Below are positions 1-7,621 of a DNA stretch of 16,219 nt, piece by piece. Made by a program: the position numbers and the translations under genes. Under the pieces are notes generated by a model. The model worked only from the letters and a program-made list of their open reading frames with translations, was not told where the DNA came from and did no database searches. The stretch's first letter is position 1, and each line of letters starts with the position of its first letter. The stretch is from F23-D06 sp002392325 (lineage in GTDB: Bacteria; Bacteroidota; Bacteroidia; Bacteroidales; WCHB1-69): contig CAMORT010000052.1 in the NCBI GenBank assembly GCA_946624065.1, positions 1-16,219 on the forward strand. The letters are read 5' to 3'.

Positions 1-132
1 GATATCAAACATTTGGGCACCCTCAACCTCCACATGGCGGGCCACCATCTTCACCAACTCGAAAATGGAAAGCGCCACACCGAGCAGCGCGCCCCATTTC
101 ACGCAGACAAGCCAGGGATTCTTATTCTTCAT
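1..132 (-). CDS. Small membrane protein, N-terminal part only (possibly DUF4199-like)
   Basis: This is an open frame of 44 codons that starts at an ATG (130-132) and runs off the left edge. The start lies 18 bp after the mce stop codon, so the gene is probably co-transcribed with mce. The N-terminus begins MKNKNPWLVCVKWGALLGVA and continues with a hydrophobic stretch (about residues 7-26) followed by a charged segment. This fits a first transmembrane helix of an inner-membrane protein with a short cytoplasmic N-tail. The pattern resembles the small Bacteroidota membrane proteins grouped as DUF4199, but that is a weak resemblance and the rest of the protein is missing. It does not look like the carboxyltransferase subunit that often accompanies mce. 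Function unknown. Confidence 0.6.
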   Translation of the reverse strand, partial: MKNKNPWLVCVKWGALLGVALSIFELVKMVARHVEVEGAQMFDI

Positions 133-150
133 CTTCGTAAATCGGCAGGG

Positions 151-561
151 TTATTCTTCCGGTTTGCAGCAGAATTCGGTCAGGACGCTACAGGTGGATT
201 TCGGATGTGCGAAACCGATCATGAGTCCTTCGGCACCAGCGCGCGGGGCCTTGTCGATGAGACGCACTTCTTTCTCTGCCAGCTCGTTCAGCGCTTCCGC
301 CGTATCCGGAACGGCAAACGCGAGATGGTGGATGCCTTCGCCACGGTTCTCAATGAATTTGGCGATGGTGCTCTCCGGAGATGTCGGCTCCAGCAATTCG
401 ATTTTGGTTTGGCCAACCTTGAAGAAAGCGGTCTTCACCTTCTGGTCAGCAACTTCTTCAATGTTGTAGCATTTGAGACCCAGTACTTTCTCGTAGTACG
501 GGATAGCGGTCTCCAGACTTTTCACGGCAATGCCGAGGTGTTCAATGTGTGTGATGTTCAT
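151..561 (-). CDS. mce: Methylmalonyl-CoA epimerase
   Basis: This 136-residue protein of the vicinal-oxygen-chelate (glyoxalase) superfamily interconverts (R)- and (S)-methylmalonyl-CoA in the cytoplasm. The step links methylmalonyl-CoA mutase to decarboxylation or carboxylation in the succinate-propionate pathway. The sequence shows the paired beta-alpha-beta-beta-beta modules of the family. Likely metal ligands are H8 (in IEHLGIAV), Q40 (VADQKVKTAFF), a histidine of the HH pair at 78-79 (GIHHLAF) and E129 (LTEF). Length is normal for the family, and the ATG at 559-561 gives the expected MNITHIEHLGIAV start. No Shine-Dalgarno sequence is visible. The 100-bp region upstream contains a 20-bp palindrome and related short repeats that could be operator sites. 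The usual partners (mutase, mmdA-type decarboxylase) are not in the window. Identification is firm from the sequence pattern. Confidence 0.95.
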   Translation of the reverse strand: MNITHIEHLGIAVKSLETAIPYYEKVLGLKCYNIEEVADQKVKTAFFKVGQTKIELLEPTSPESTIAKFIENRGEGIHHLAFAVPDTAEALNELAEKEVRLIDKAPRAGAEGLMIGFAHPKSTCSVLTEFCCKPEE

Positions 562-583
562 AGTAATATTATTTTTTTTATTG

Positions 584-603
584 AGACATACGGCCGTATG
601 TCT
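584..603. promoter_or_regulatory. Perfect 20-bp palindrome upstream of mce (candidate operator)
   Basis: AGACATACGGCCGTATGTCT is an uninterrupted 20-bp palindrome whose near edge is 22 bp from the mce start codon. A degenerate copy follows in tandem at 606-625, identical at 14 of 20 positions with the CGGCCGT core kept. With no loop it would make a poor RNA hairpin, so a site for a dimeric DNA-binding protein is the more natural reading. That reading is inference. It could also be a remnant of a repetitive intergenic element. Confidence 0.5.
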
Positions 604-605
604 TT

Positions 606-657
606 ACAACCGGCCGTGCGTTTGTACAATTAGAGTACATGGTTGTGTGCCTGTACA
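606..657. repeat. Degenerate repeats with CGGCCGT and TGTACA cores in the mce leader
   Basis: After the palindrome comes a second CGGCCGT-containing unit (606-625, period 20 bp). It is followed by two copies of the 6-bp palindrome TGTACA (623-628 and 652-657) and a GTACAT (635-640). The two TGTACA sites sit in similar surroundings, with G/T-rich sequence on the left and an A/T pair on the right. The stretch fills most of the gap between the methyltransferase gene and mce and has no coding potential on either strand that I would support. Confidence 0.4.
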
Positions 658-661
658 GTTA

Positions 662-1453
662 TCAGTCGCGTTTATTGTCGGCTTTAAGCCAATCGGTTTT
701 GTGTTTTATAAGTTTGACAATGAGTGTGATAATAGTGAAAGCGAGGAGTATATAGAGGGATGGACGGATCCATTTGGCAAACGGAATCTGGAACGGGGTG
801 TTTACAACTACAATCAGGATGAACAGCAAGTAGTCGGCTATCACATAAGAGAACACGGTGGAATAGATGGTAGCGTATTCACGGCGCAGGAATGTCTTGA
901 CCGAGAACTGCATTTCGCCTTTCTGGAACAGCGAGAACTTAGGGATAAAGGCGGGCACGCGAGCGGCCCATTCCTCAAATTCCTCGCCAAACTGTTGGCG
1001 CAAATAGGCCTCCTCGGCAAACATAATGCGTTCATAGTAAATCCAATAGGCTAAGGATACAATTAGGAAGACATAGATGTTCATGGTAAACACCAGCACG
1101 CCAGCCCATATCAGGTAATTGGCCAGATAGAGCGGGTGGCGCACAATGGAATAGATGCCCTTAGTGTTCAGCGTTTTGGCCACTTGGCCTGATGTGTTGC
1201 GTCCGGAAGTGCCTTTCGGAGTGGTGCTGACCGTGTAAGCGCGCAGCAGGAGTCCGCAAAGGGTGATGGCAATGGCAAGCACAATGGTAACAATGCGCAG
1301 CACTTTCCACTGGCCCATGAAAATCTGGAAATAGAAAATACGGTTTGACCCGAACAACAGCGGGATGGCAAGCAGGAACAGGAGCACGGGAATCTGCCCC
1401 CTGTACTTGAAGAGTATGTTTCCTGAACGTTCGAACGAGTCTTTTAGTGCCAC
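662..1453 (-). CDS. Isoprenylcysteine carboxyl methyltransferase family membrane protein
   Basis: This is a 263-residue polytopic membrane protein with hydrophobic segments near residues 21-36, 50-70, 108-140 and 198-250. The ICMT/PEMT signature is clear. GIYSIVRHPLYLANYL (99-114) is the RHPxY cofactor-binding region. The E-A-Y-L-x3-F-G-x-E-x3-W-x3-V-P-x-F-I-P stretch (148-171) is the second half of the SAM-binding motif. Such enzymes methylate a lipid-linked or membrane substrate using S-adenosylmethionine. The substrate here is unknown. The Leptospira lipid A 1-phosphate methyltransferase LmtA belongs to the same fold, so a lipid A or isoprenoid substrate is possible. The start is GTG (1451-1453): no in-frame ATG exists upstream before the promoter-like element, and the first internal Met (46) would remove the first hydrophobic segment. 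A TATCTTTG box lies 26 bp upstream of the start. Confidence 0.85.
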   Translation of the reverse strand: MALKDSFERSGNILFKYRGQIPVLLFLLAIPLLFGSNRIFYFQIFMGQWKVLRIVTIVLAIAITLCGLLLRAYTVSTTPKGTSGRNTSGQVAKTLNTKGIYSIVRHPLYLANYLIWAGVLVFTMNIYVFLIVSLAYWIYYERIMFAEEAYLRQQFGEEFEEWAARVPAFIPKFSLFQKGEMQFSVKTFLRREYATIYSTVFSYVIADYLLFILIVVVNTPFQIPFAKWIRPSLYILLAFTIITLIVKLIKHKTDWLKADNKRD

Positions 1454-1479
1454 GGATACTATATTATTATAATAGGGCG

Positions 1480-1487
1480 CAAAGATA
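1480..1487 (-). promoter_or_regulatory. Promoter -7 element for the ICMT-family gene
   Basis: On the minus strand this reads TATCTTTG, an exact match to the Bacteroidota -7 consensus TAnnTTTG. It lies 26 bp before the GTG start. The only TTTG in a plausible -33 position is 15 bp upstream, shorter than the usual 19-21 bp, so the -33 part is not convincing. The placement supports the GTG start and separate transcription from rplS. Confidence 0.55.
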
Positions 1488-1503
1488 CAAAAAAAAGAAG
1501 TGC

Positions 1504-1535
1504 AAAAAAAAACTTCTCCGAGCTGGAGAAGTTTT
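1504..1535 (-). terminator. Rho-independent terminator of rplS
   Basis: On the minus strand an 11-bp perfect stem (1525-1535 with 1509-1519) encloses a 5-base loop (1520-1524) and runs into a T tract (the A run at 1504-1512 on the plus strand). It begins about 22 bp after the rplS stop codon. It is a textbook intrinsic terminator, and its T tract ends only 16 bp before the promoter box of the next gene. Confidence 0.85.
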
Positions 1536-1557
1536 ATATATGTTTTTAAGATAACTA

Positions 1558-1911
1558 TTAACCTCTGCGTTCTTTGATACGGGCTTTCTTACCGGTGAGA
1601 TTACGGAAGTAGTAAATGCGGGCGCGACGAACAACACCGCGTTTGTTCACGGTAAGACCGGCGATCATCGGAGTGGTGAACGGGAAAATTCTTTCCACGC
1701 CAATACCGCTGGACATTTTTCTAACGGTGAAAGTTTTGGTAGCACCGGTACCATTGATTTGCAGAACCACGCCTTGGAACTGCTGGATACGCTCTTTGGA
1801 GCCTTCCACGATTCTATAAGAAACGGTAATGGTGTCACCGGCTTTGAATTTCGGAAATTCTTGTTTCTGAATGAAATTATCCTCTACGTACTGAATCAAT
1901 TCTTGTTTCAT
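1558..1911 (-). CDS. rplS: 50S ribosomal protein L19
   Basis: This 117-residue cytoplasmic protein of the large ribosomal subunit sits at the 30S-50S interface. Family features run the whole length: an acidic N-terminal helix, the SH3-like core with FKAGDTITVSYRIVEG (22-37) and RIQQFQGVVLQ (42-52), the L19 signature GIGVERIFPF (69-78), and a very basic C-terminus ending in KKARIKERRG. Length is standard. It is transcribed alone: a TATTTTTG element lies 44 bp upstream and an intrinsic terminator follows. In many bacteria rplS follows rpsP-rimM-trmD, but here the upstream neighbour is the divergent dnaE, so the gene is separated from those partners. Confidence 0.97.
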   Translation of the reverse strand: MKQELIQYVEDNFIQKQEFPKFKAGDTITVSYRIVEGSKERIQQFQGVVLQINGTGATKTFTVRKMSSGIGVERIFPFTTPMIAGLTVNKRGVVRRARIYYFRNLTGKKARIKERRG

Positions 1912-1955
1912 CTCTCTATATCTTTAATTATTTTTATCGCTTATTTTTTGGGTTG

Positions 1956-1963
1956 CAAAAATA
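1956..1963 (-). promoter_or_regulatory. Promoter -7 element for rplS
   Basis: On the minus strand this reads TATTTTTG, matching the Bacteroidota -7 consensus TAnnTTTG, with its near edge 44 bp from the rplS ATG. No TTTG lies at the usual 19-21 bp spacing (the nearest good one is 27 bp upstream), so only half of the promoter is supported. Confidence 0.5.
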
Positions 1964-2339
1964 CACTTTTTTTGATATGGAACAACTTATCAAATCAAGA
2001 TTTTTTCATTTTTCTGAAAACATCGTCCTGAATACATATAATTTATTCATAATCGGCATATTACATAACAGTGCCAAAGCCAGATAATCTGCTTGGGGTT
2101 ATGAATATGTTTTGCGTTTTGTGGATTGATACAGCATTCTTTCACAGCAGACGGCTGGAATCTCACGCAGATTTTATCAATTTACGCAGAAACCACTATG
2201 CGTATAATACTTGTGTGCGATTTCAGACATAATCAACAAGGGAAAAGTCGGGAAAAAGAGATTTAAACGCATCATACGATTGCCCTATTTGTTGATAATT
2301 TTTCCGCGACTATGCCATCATATGTACACAATAATTTCC

Positions 2340-2347
2340 TATTTTTG
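2340..2347 (+). promoter_or_regulatory. Promoter -7 element for dnaE
   Basis: TATTTTTG matches the Bacteroidota -7 consensus and ends 37 bp before the dnaE ATG. No clear TTTG is present at the expected -33 distance. Confidence 0.5.
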
Positions 2348-2384
2348 CCGACAGACAATTTATCAAACCTGAAACCTAACCATT

Positions 2385-5300
2385 ATGCCTCAATTCACAC
2401 ATCTTCACGTTCATACGGAGTATTCTATCCTGGACGGCATGTCCAAAATATCGGATTTGGTGGACAAATGCCTGCGCACGGGCATGAACGCCATGGCCAT
2501 CACCGACCATGGTAACATGTTCGGAATCAAGGAGTTTTTCGACTATGTGGATAAAAAGAATGGAGGTGTCAAGGATGAAATCAAGGCCATAGAAAAAGAA
2601 ATGGCGGGACTGACCTCGGAGGAGGATTTGGCCGCCTGCCGTGAGAGACTTTCCGCCGCCAAGGCAAAAATCTTCAAGCCCATTTTCGGCTGCGAGGCGT
2701 ATGTGGCAAGACAAACCAAGAGCAACCCCACGGGAAGCCGTCTGGTAAAAGAATTCAAGGAGAACTTCAGCGGCTACCACTTGATATTGCTGGCCAAAAA
2801 CGAAACCGGCTACCACAATCTGTGCAAGATGGTGTCCTACGCCTGGATCGAAGGCAAATACCAACGCCCGCGCATCGACCACGAGTTGCTGGAGAAATAC
2901 CACGAAGGCATCATCGTGTCCTCCGCCTGCCTGGCCGGCGAAGTGCCCAAGGCACTCGCCAACATGGACTATGAGAAAGCCAAAGAGATTGTAACCTGGT
3001 ACAAAAGCATCTTCGGTGATGACTATTATCTTGAAATACAGCGACATGAGACCAATAAACCCGGTGGTGACCGCACTGTTTACGAGCAGCAGAAGCTGGT
3101 TAACGAGGGCATTCTCCGCCTGGCCGCCGAAACAGGAACCAAAGTGATCGCCACCAACGATGTGCACTTTGTGGAAGAGGAACACGCAGAAGCGCACGAC
3201 CGACTGATCTGCCTCAGCACCGGCAAGCGGCTCAACGACGCCGACCGACTGCATTACACGAAACAAGAATGGTTGAAGACGCCCGAAGAGATGGCGGAAA
3301 TTTTCGCCGATGTGCCCGAAGCGCTAGCCAACACACAGGAAATTGTCGATAAGGTAGAGACCTACAAACTGAAACACGCGCCTATCATGCCCGTGTTCGA
3401 CATCCCGGAGTCTTTCGGCACTGTGGAATCCTACAAGCAGAAATTCACGGAGGAAGACCTGCGCGCCGAATTCGAGTCGGATGAGGAGGGCAAAGGCCGA
3501 ATTGAGAAACTCGGCGGATTGGAGCGGGTTTACCGTATCAAGCTGGAGTCCGACTACCTTCGCAAGCTCACCATGGAGGGCGCGCACAACCGCTACGGCG
3601 AAAACTTGGATCCTGAGATTCAGGAGCGCATCGATTTCGAGTTGGGTGTCATGCGCAACATGGGTTTCCCGGGATACTTCCTCATTGTGCAGGACTTCAT
3701 CGCCGCCGCCCGCGACATGGGCGTGTCGGTAGGCCCCGGCCGTGGTTCCGCCGCCGGTTCCGTAGTGGCTTACTGTTTGAAAATCACGGATATAGATCCA
3801 CTAAAATACGACTTGCTGTTCGAACGCTTCCTGAATCCCGACCGTATCTCACTACCGGATATTGATGTTGACTTTGATGATGACGGACGATACAAAGTGC
3901 TGGATTGGATCACCAAAAAATACGGCAAGGAGCGCGTCGCCCATATCATCACCTACGGGACCATGGCCGCCAAATCGAGCATCAAGGATGTGGCCCGCGT
4001 GCAGGATTTGGACCTCAACATCTCAAACCAACTGGCAAAACTGGTTCCGGCCAAGTTTCCCGAAGACCCTAAAACGGGCAAAGCGCCGAAGGTGAACCTG
4101 AAAAACTGCATCGCAATGGTTCCGGAGATGAAAGCGGCATACCAAAGCGAGAACAAAGAAATTCACGAAGTCCTCGAGTATGCCTCCCAACTGGAAGGCA
4201 CGGTGCGGCAGATTGGCGTGCACGCCTGCGGCATCATCATCGGTGCCGATGACCTGACCAATTTCGCCCCTCTTTCCACCGTGGAAGACAAAGCCTCCAA
4301 GGAGGATGTGCTCGTGACCGAATATGAAGGTTCTGTCATTGAGGATGTCGGACTTATCAAAATGGACTTCCTTGGGTTGAAAACGCTTTCCATCATCAAG
4401 GAGACGCTGCGCAACATCAAGAAATCGAAAGGGGAAGATATTGACATTGACGCCATTCCCATTGACGATCCTGAAACCTACCAATTATTCTGCAACGGCG
4501 ACACGGTAGCCACATTCCAGTTTGAATCGCCTGGCATGCAAAAATATCTGAAAGAACTGAAGCCCAGCAAGTTCGAAGACATCATCGCCATGAATGCGCT
4601 GTACCGTCCGGGGCCCATGGACTACATTCCGCAGTTCATCAACCGCAAACAAGGCCGTGAGGAAATCAAGTATGACATCCCCATCATGGAGCGGTATCTG
4701 AAGGACACTTACGGCATCACCGTGTATCAGGAGCAGGTGATGCTTCTGTCACGGTTGTTAGCCAACTTCACACGAGGCGAGTCCGACACACTGCGCAAGG
4801 CCATGGGCAAGAAGCAGAAAGACAAGCTGGATCATCTCAAACCCAAATTCATCGAACAGGGCAAAGCCAACGGACACGACGAGAAAGTGCTGGAGAAGAT
4901 TTGGGGCGACTGGGAGAAATTCGCCTCCTACGCCTTCAACAAATCGCACGCCACTTGCTACTCTTGGGTGGCTTACCAAACCGCCTATTTGAAGGCGCAC
5001 TACCCTGCCGAGTTCATGGCGGCCAACCTCACCAACAACATCACCGACATTGAGACCATCAGCGTATTCATCGAGGATGTGCAGCGCAAGGGCATACAAG
5101 TGCTGGGGCCCGACATCAACGAGTCGGACGCCACCTTCACCGTGAACCCCAAGGGCGACATCCGCTTCGGATTGGCCGCACTAAAGGGCGTGGGCTCCAG
5201 CGCGGTGGACAGCATCATCGAGGAGCGCAACGCTAATGGACCATTCCAAGATATCTTCGACTTCGTCACCCGCGTGAACCTGCGCAACTGCAACAAGCGC

Positions 5301-6203
5301 TGCATTGAAGCATTGGCTATGGCGGGGTCATTCGATTGCTTCCCAGAAATGCACCGGGCGCAATTCTTCATTGAAGACGGCACCGGACACAACTACATCG
5401 ACAAACTCATCTCCTTTGCCTCAAAAAGCCAAAACGGTGTGCAGAACCAATTCTCCATCTTTGACATGGATGAAACGGTGAAAAAAGAGAGCAATCCCGA
5501 AATACCCCAGTGTGAACCCTGGAGCACCTTTGAACAACTCAGACGAGAGAAGGAGGTTGCCGGATTCTACATCTCCGCACATCCATTGGATGAATTCAGA
5601 CCTATCATACACAGTTTCTGCAACACCAATCTCCTCCAGCTCAATGACGATGAGTATCTGACAAAGCGCTTTGGAGGGAACAAGAGTTTCGCTTTCGCCT
5701 GCATGGTCAATGATGTGAGTACCGGTGTCACACGCACCAACAAAGACTTCGGCATCATTACGATGGAAGACTATGAGGGCACCTGGAAATGGGGACTGTA
5801 TGGCGAGGATTTCACCAGATACAGACATCTTTTCGTCCCTGGGAAACGGCTCTTTGTCCGCGCCTTTTTGAAAATCAATGTCTGGCACGACAAGAAAACA
5901 GGACAGGACAAGACAAGAAAGGATGTCATACCCTCCCAAATACTATATTTGGAAGAGGCCTATGAGAAACTCTGCAAGGAAGTCCGGCTTGTGATAAGCA
6001 TTCGGGATGTCAGTGCGGAACTTGCCCACATGCTGAAGGAACAGATTGACGACTACAAGGGCGGCACCCCATTTGCCATCCGTATTCTGGAGAACAACGA
6101 CGTTTACCATGTTGACTTCTCCAGTTTCTCAGCCAAAATCAATGCCGAAACCTTCATAAGGGATTTGAAATTACCTGTTCCTCACATAGTGGAACTCGAA
6201 TAG
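2385..6203 (+). CDS. dnaE: DNA polymerase III subunit alpha
   Basis: This 1272-residue C-family replicative polymerase is a little longer than the 1160-residue E. coli enzyme, as is usual in Bacteroidota. The N-terminal PHP domain (about 1-280) keeps all nine candidate metal-site residues: H8, H10, D17, H42, E104, H132, C182, D259 and H261. It also has a charged insertion (about 57-97) typical of the phylum. The polymerase core includes GPGRGSAAGSVVAY followed by PDIDVDF (D494 and D496) and KMDFLGL (D661), which supply the three catalytic aspartates. FQFESPGMQ and NALYRPGPMDYIPQFI are palm/fingers signatures. QFSIF (1022-1026) fits an internal beta-clamp-binding motif. An OB-fold region follows. 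The start at 2385 gives the family N-terminus MPQFTHLHVHTEYS. The enzyme extends DNA at the fork with the sliding clamp. nfeD follows after 44 bp. Confidence 0.97.
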   Translation: MPQFTHLHVHTEYSILDGMSKISDLVDKCLRTGMNAMAITDHGNMFGIKEFFDYVDKKNGGVKDEIKAIEKEMAGLTSEEDLAACRERLSAAKAKIFKPIFGCEAYVARQTKSNPTGSRLVKEFKENFSGYHLILLAKNETGYHNLCKMVSYAWIEGKYQRPRIDHELLEKYHEGIIVSSACLAGEVPKALANMDYEKAKEIVTWYKSIFGDDYYLEIQRHETNKPGGDRTVYEQQKLVNEGILRLAAETGTKVIATNDVHFVEEEHAEAHDRLICLSTGKRLNDADRLHYTKQEWLKTPEEMAEIFADVPEALANTQEIVDKVETYKLKHAPIMPVFDIPESFGTVESYKQKFTEEDLRAEFESDEEGKGRIEKLGGLERVYRIKLESDYLRKLTMEGAHNRYGENLDPEIQERIDFELGVMRNMGFPGYFLIVQDFIAAARDMGVSVGPGRGSAAGSVVAYCLKITDIDPLKYDLLFERFLNPDRISLPDIDVDFDDDGRYKVLDWITKKYGKERVAHIITYGTMAAKSSIKDVARVQDLDLNISNQLAKLVPAKFPEDPKTGKAPKVNLKNCIAMVPEMKAAYQSENKEIHEVLEYASQLEGTVRQIGVHACGIIIGADDLTNFAPLSTVEDKASKEDVLVTEYEGSVIEDVGLIKMDFLGLKTLSIIKETLRNIKKSKGEDIDIDAIPIDDPETYQLFCNGDTVATFQFESPGMQKYLKELKPSKFEDIIAMNALYRPGPMDYIPQFINRKQGREEIKYDIPIMERYLKDTYGITVYQEQVMLLSRLLANFTRGESDTLRKAMGKKQKDKLDHLKPKFIEQGKANGHDEKVLEKIWGDWEKFASYAFNKSHATCYSWVAYQTAYLKAHYPAEFMAANLTNNITDIETISVFIEDVQRKGIQVLGPDINESDATFTVNPKGDIRFGLAALKGVGSSAVDSIIEERNANGPFQDIFDFVTRVNLRNCNKRCIEALAMAGSFDCFPEMHRAQFFIEDGTGHNYIDKLISFASKSQNGVQNQFSIFDMDETVKKESNPEIPQCEPWSTFEQLRREKEVAGFYISAHPLDEFRPIIHSFCNTNLLQLNDDEYLTKRFGGNKSFAFACMVNDVSTGVTRTNKDFGIITMEDYEGTWKWGLYGEDFTRYRHLFVPGKRLFVRAFLKINVWHDKKTGQDKTRKDVIPSQILYLEEAYEKLCKEVRLVISIRDVSAELAHMLKEQIDDYKGGTPFAIRILENNDVYHVDFSSFSAKINAETFIRDLKLPVPHIVELE

Positions 6204-6247
6204 TCCAATAATGAGTAATATTTTAAGGATTACAAATAAAAATCATA

Positions 6248-7594
6248 ATGAAAATCAAAAGCATCCTTCTGCTGCTTGTTTGCTGGATGACCGTTTTTGC
6301 GGCATCCGCACAAAGCAAAGTATATTATTATAAAATTGATGACAACATCTCAAAACCGGCATTGCGCCTGACCGAGCGTGCGGTGAAAGACGCCACCGAA
6401 ATGAAGGCGGACTATATCTTGCTGGAGCTGAACACTTTCGGCGGTGAGTTGGACGCAGCCGACAAAATCCGCACACTGCTGATGAACGCGCCCATGCCTA
6501 CCATTGCGTTCATCAACAACAATGCCGCCTCTGCCGGCGCGCTGATCGCCATCGCATGTGACAGCATATACATGGCGGCGGGTTCATCTATTGGAGCGGC
6601 CTCCGTGGTCAACCAGAACGGTGAGATCATGCCCGACAAGTACCAGTCGTACATGCGCTCACTGATGCGGGCCACCGCCGAGAAGAACCACCGCAATCCC
6701 GACATCGCCCAGGCGATGGTGGATCCAGATGTGGAAATAAAAGGGATTAGCGAAAAGGGTAAAGTGCTGACATTCACCTCTGAAGAAGCGATAACGAACG
6801 GTTTCTGCGAAGGTACAGCCGAAAAACGGGAGGAAGTTTTGCAAAATGCCCAAATCATCCCCTACTCCATCACCGAACAGAATTTGTCATGGATTGACAA
6901 GTTCATCAACTTCCTGGTCAATCCGGTTGTCAGCGGCATTCTGATCATGTGCATCGTAGGTGGATTGTATTTTGAATTACAGTCACCCGGACTGGGACTG
7001 CCCATCATCATCGCCATTATCGGAGCGCTGCTGTTTTTTGCTCCGCACTATTTGGAAGGGTTGGCCCAGCATTGGGAAATCCTCATTTTTCTTGTGGGTG
7101 TCTTGCTGTTGATGTTGGAAATTTTCGTCATCCCGGGATTTGGTGTGGCGGGCATATCCGGCATCATTCTGATATTCACCGCCTTCATCCTGACCATGGT
7201 GTTCAATGTGGGGTTCAAGTTCAACTTCAACCCCAGTTTGGATGCCGCCGCACAGGTGGGCACCAGCGCACTCATCGTAGTGCTTGGCACCACCGCCGGA
7301 TTCTTCTTGTCGCTATGGTTGGGCAAAAAACTCATCACCGCCGACACGCGTTTTGGCAGTCTGGCGTTAAAGACCGAGTTGGAAACTGACAAGGGATTCT
7401 CCGCGCAGGATTTACGGATGCAGCAATATGTGGGCAGAACAGGTGTCGCGTCCACCTTCATGCGCCCTGCAGGCAAGATCAACATTGACGGCGAGATTTT
7501 GGAAGCCACCTCCGAGCACGGCCTCATCGACAAAGGTGCGGAAATCGTAGTGGTGAAATTCGAGAATGCGCAACTAGTGGTGAAAAGACAATAA
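6248..7594 (+). CDS. NfeD-family membrane protein with ClpP-like serine protease domain
   Basis: This 448-residue long-form NfeD has a signal peptide (about 1-21, cut near ASAQS). A periplasmic ClpP/SppA-type serine protease domain (about 25-190) follows. Then come about five transmembrane segments (near 217-241, 250-266, 276-294, 298-320, 338-359) and a C-terminal OB-fold (393-448). By comparison with the archaeal NfeD protease PH1510, S95 in NNAASAGAL and K131 in MPDKYQSYM are the catalytic Ser-Lys dyad, and both are present. Family members are thought to cleave membrane-associated proteins together with a stomatin/SPFH partner. No SPFH gene follows here: the next gene is convergent, 27 bp away. 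The short gap after dnaE, with no promoter element in it, suggests read-through transcription from dnaE. A SppA-like protease is excluded by the C-terminal NfeD module. Confidence 0.92.
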   Translation: MKIKSILLLLVCWMTVFAASAQSKVYYYKIDDNISKPALRLTERAVKDATEMKADYILLELNTFGGELDAADKIRTLLMNAPMPTIAFINNNAASAGALIAIACDSIYMAAGSSIGAASVVNQNGEIMPDKYQSYMRSLMRATAEKNHRNPDIAQAMVDPDVEIKGISEKGKVLTFTSEEAITNGFCEGTAEKREEVLQNAQIIPYSITEQNLSWIDKFINFLVNPVVSGILIMCIVGGLYFELQSPGLGLPIIIAIIGALLFFAPHYLEGLAQHWEILIFLVGVLLLMLEIFVIPGFGVAGISGIILIFTAFILTMVFNVGFKFNFNPSLDAAAQVGTSALIVVLGTTAGFFLSLWLGKKLITADTRFGSLALKTELETDKGFSAQDLRMQQYVGRTGVASTFMRPAGKINIDGEILEATSEHGLIDKGAEIVVVKFENAQLVVKRQ

Positions 7595-7621
7595 AAAGCC
7601 TCTCATTCCTCTTTCCTCTCT

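Larger units (their letters stand above)
1912..2384. other. AT-rich divergent intergenic region between rplS and dnaE
   Basis: This 473-bp gap has no supported coding or structural RNA gene. It carries the two outward-facing -7 boxes near its ends. The middle contains a pair of ACGCAGA-type motifs (2165-2171 and 2184-2190) and a GGGAAAA direct repeat (2240-2246 and 2250-2256). It also has two interleaved inverted repeats: 2232-2239 with 2289-2296, and 2247-2257 with 2299-2310, the latter with one bulged base. The short open frames here are extensions of shadow frames from the flanking genes. Confidence 0.6.

Noticed and set aside
13..633. 206-codon plus-strand frame over mce
   Set aside because: It is antisense to mce and the upstream partial gene and has no family resemblance.
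2376..3266. 296-codon open frame on the minus strand
   Set aside because: It lies fully antisense to the PHP region of dnaE, resembles no protein family, and has the look of a codon-bias shadow.
7595..7621. Possible bidirectional terminator between nfeD and umuC
   Set aside because: The 27-bp gap is pyrimidine-rich but I could find no hairpin in it.
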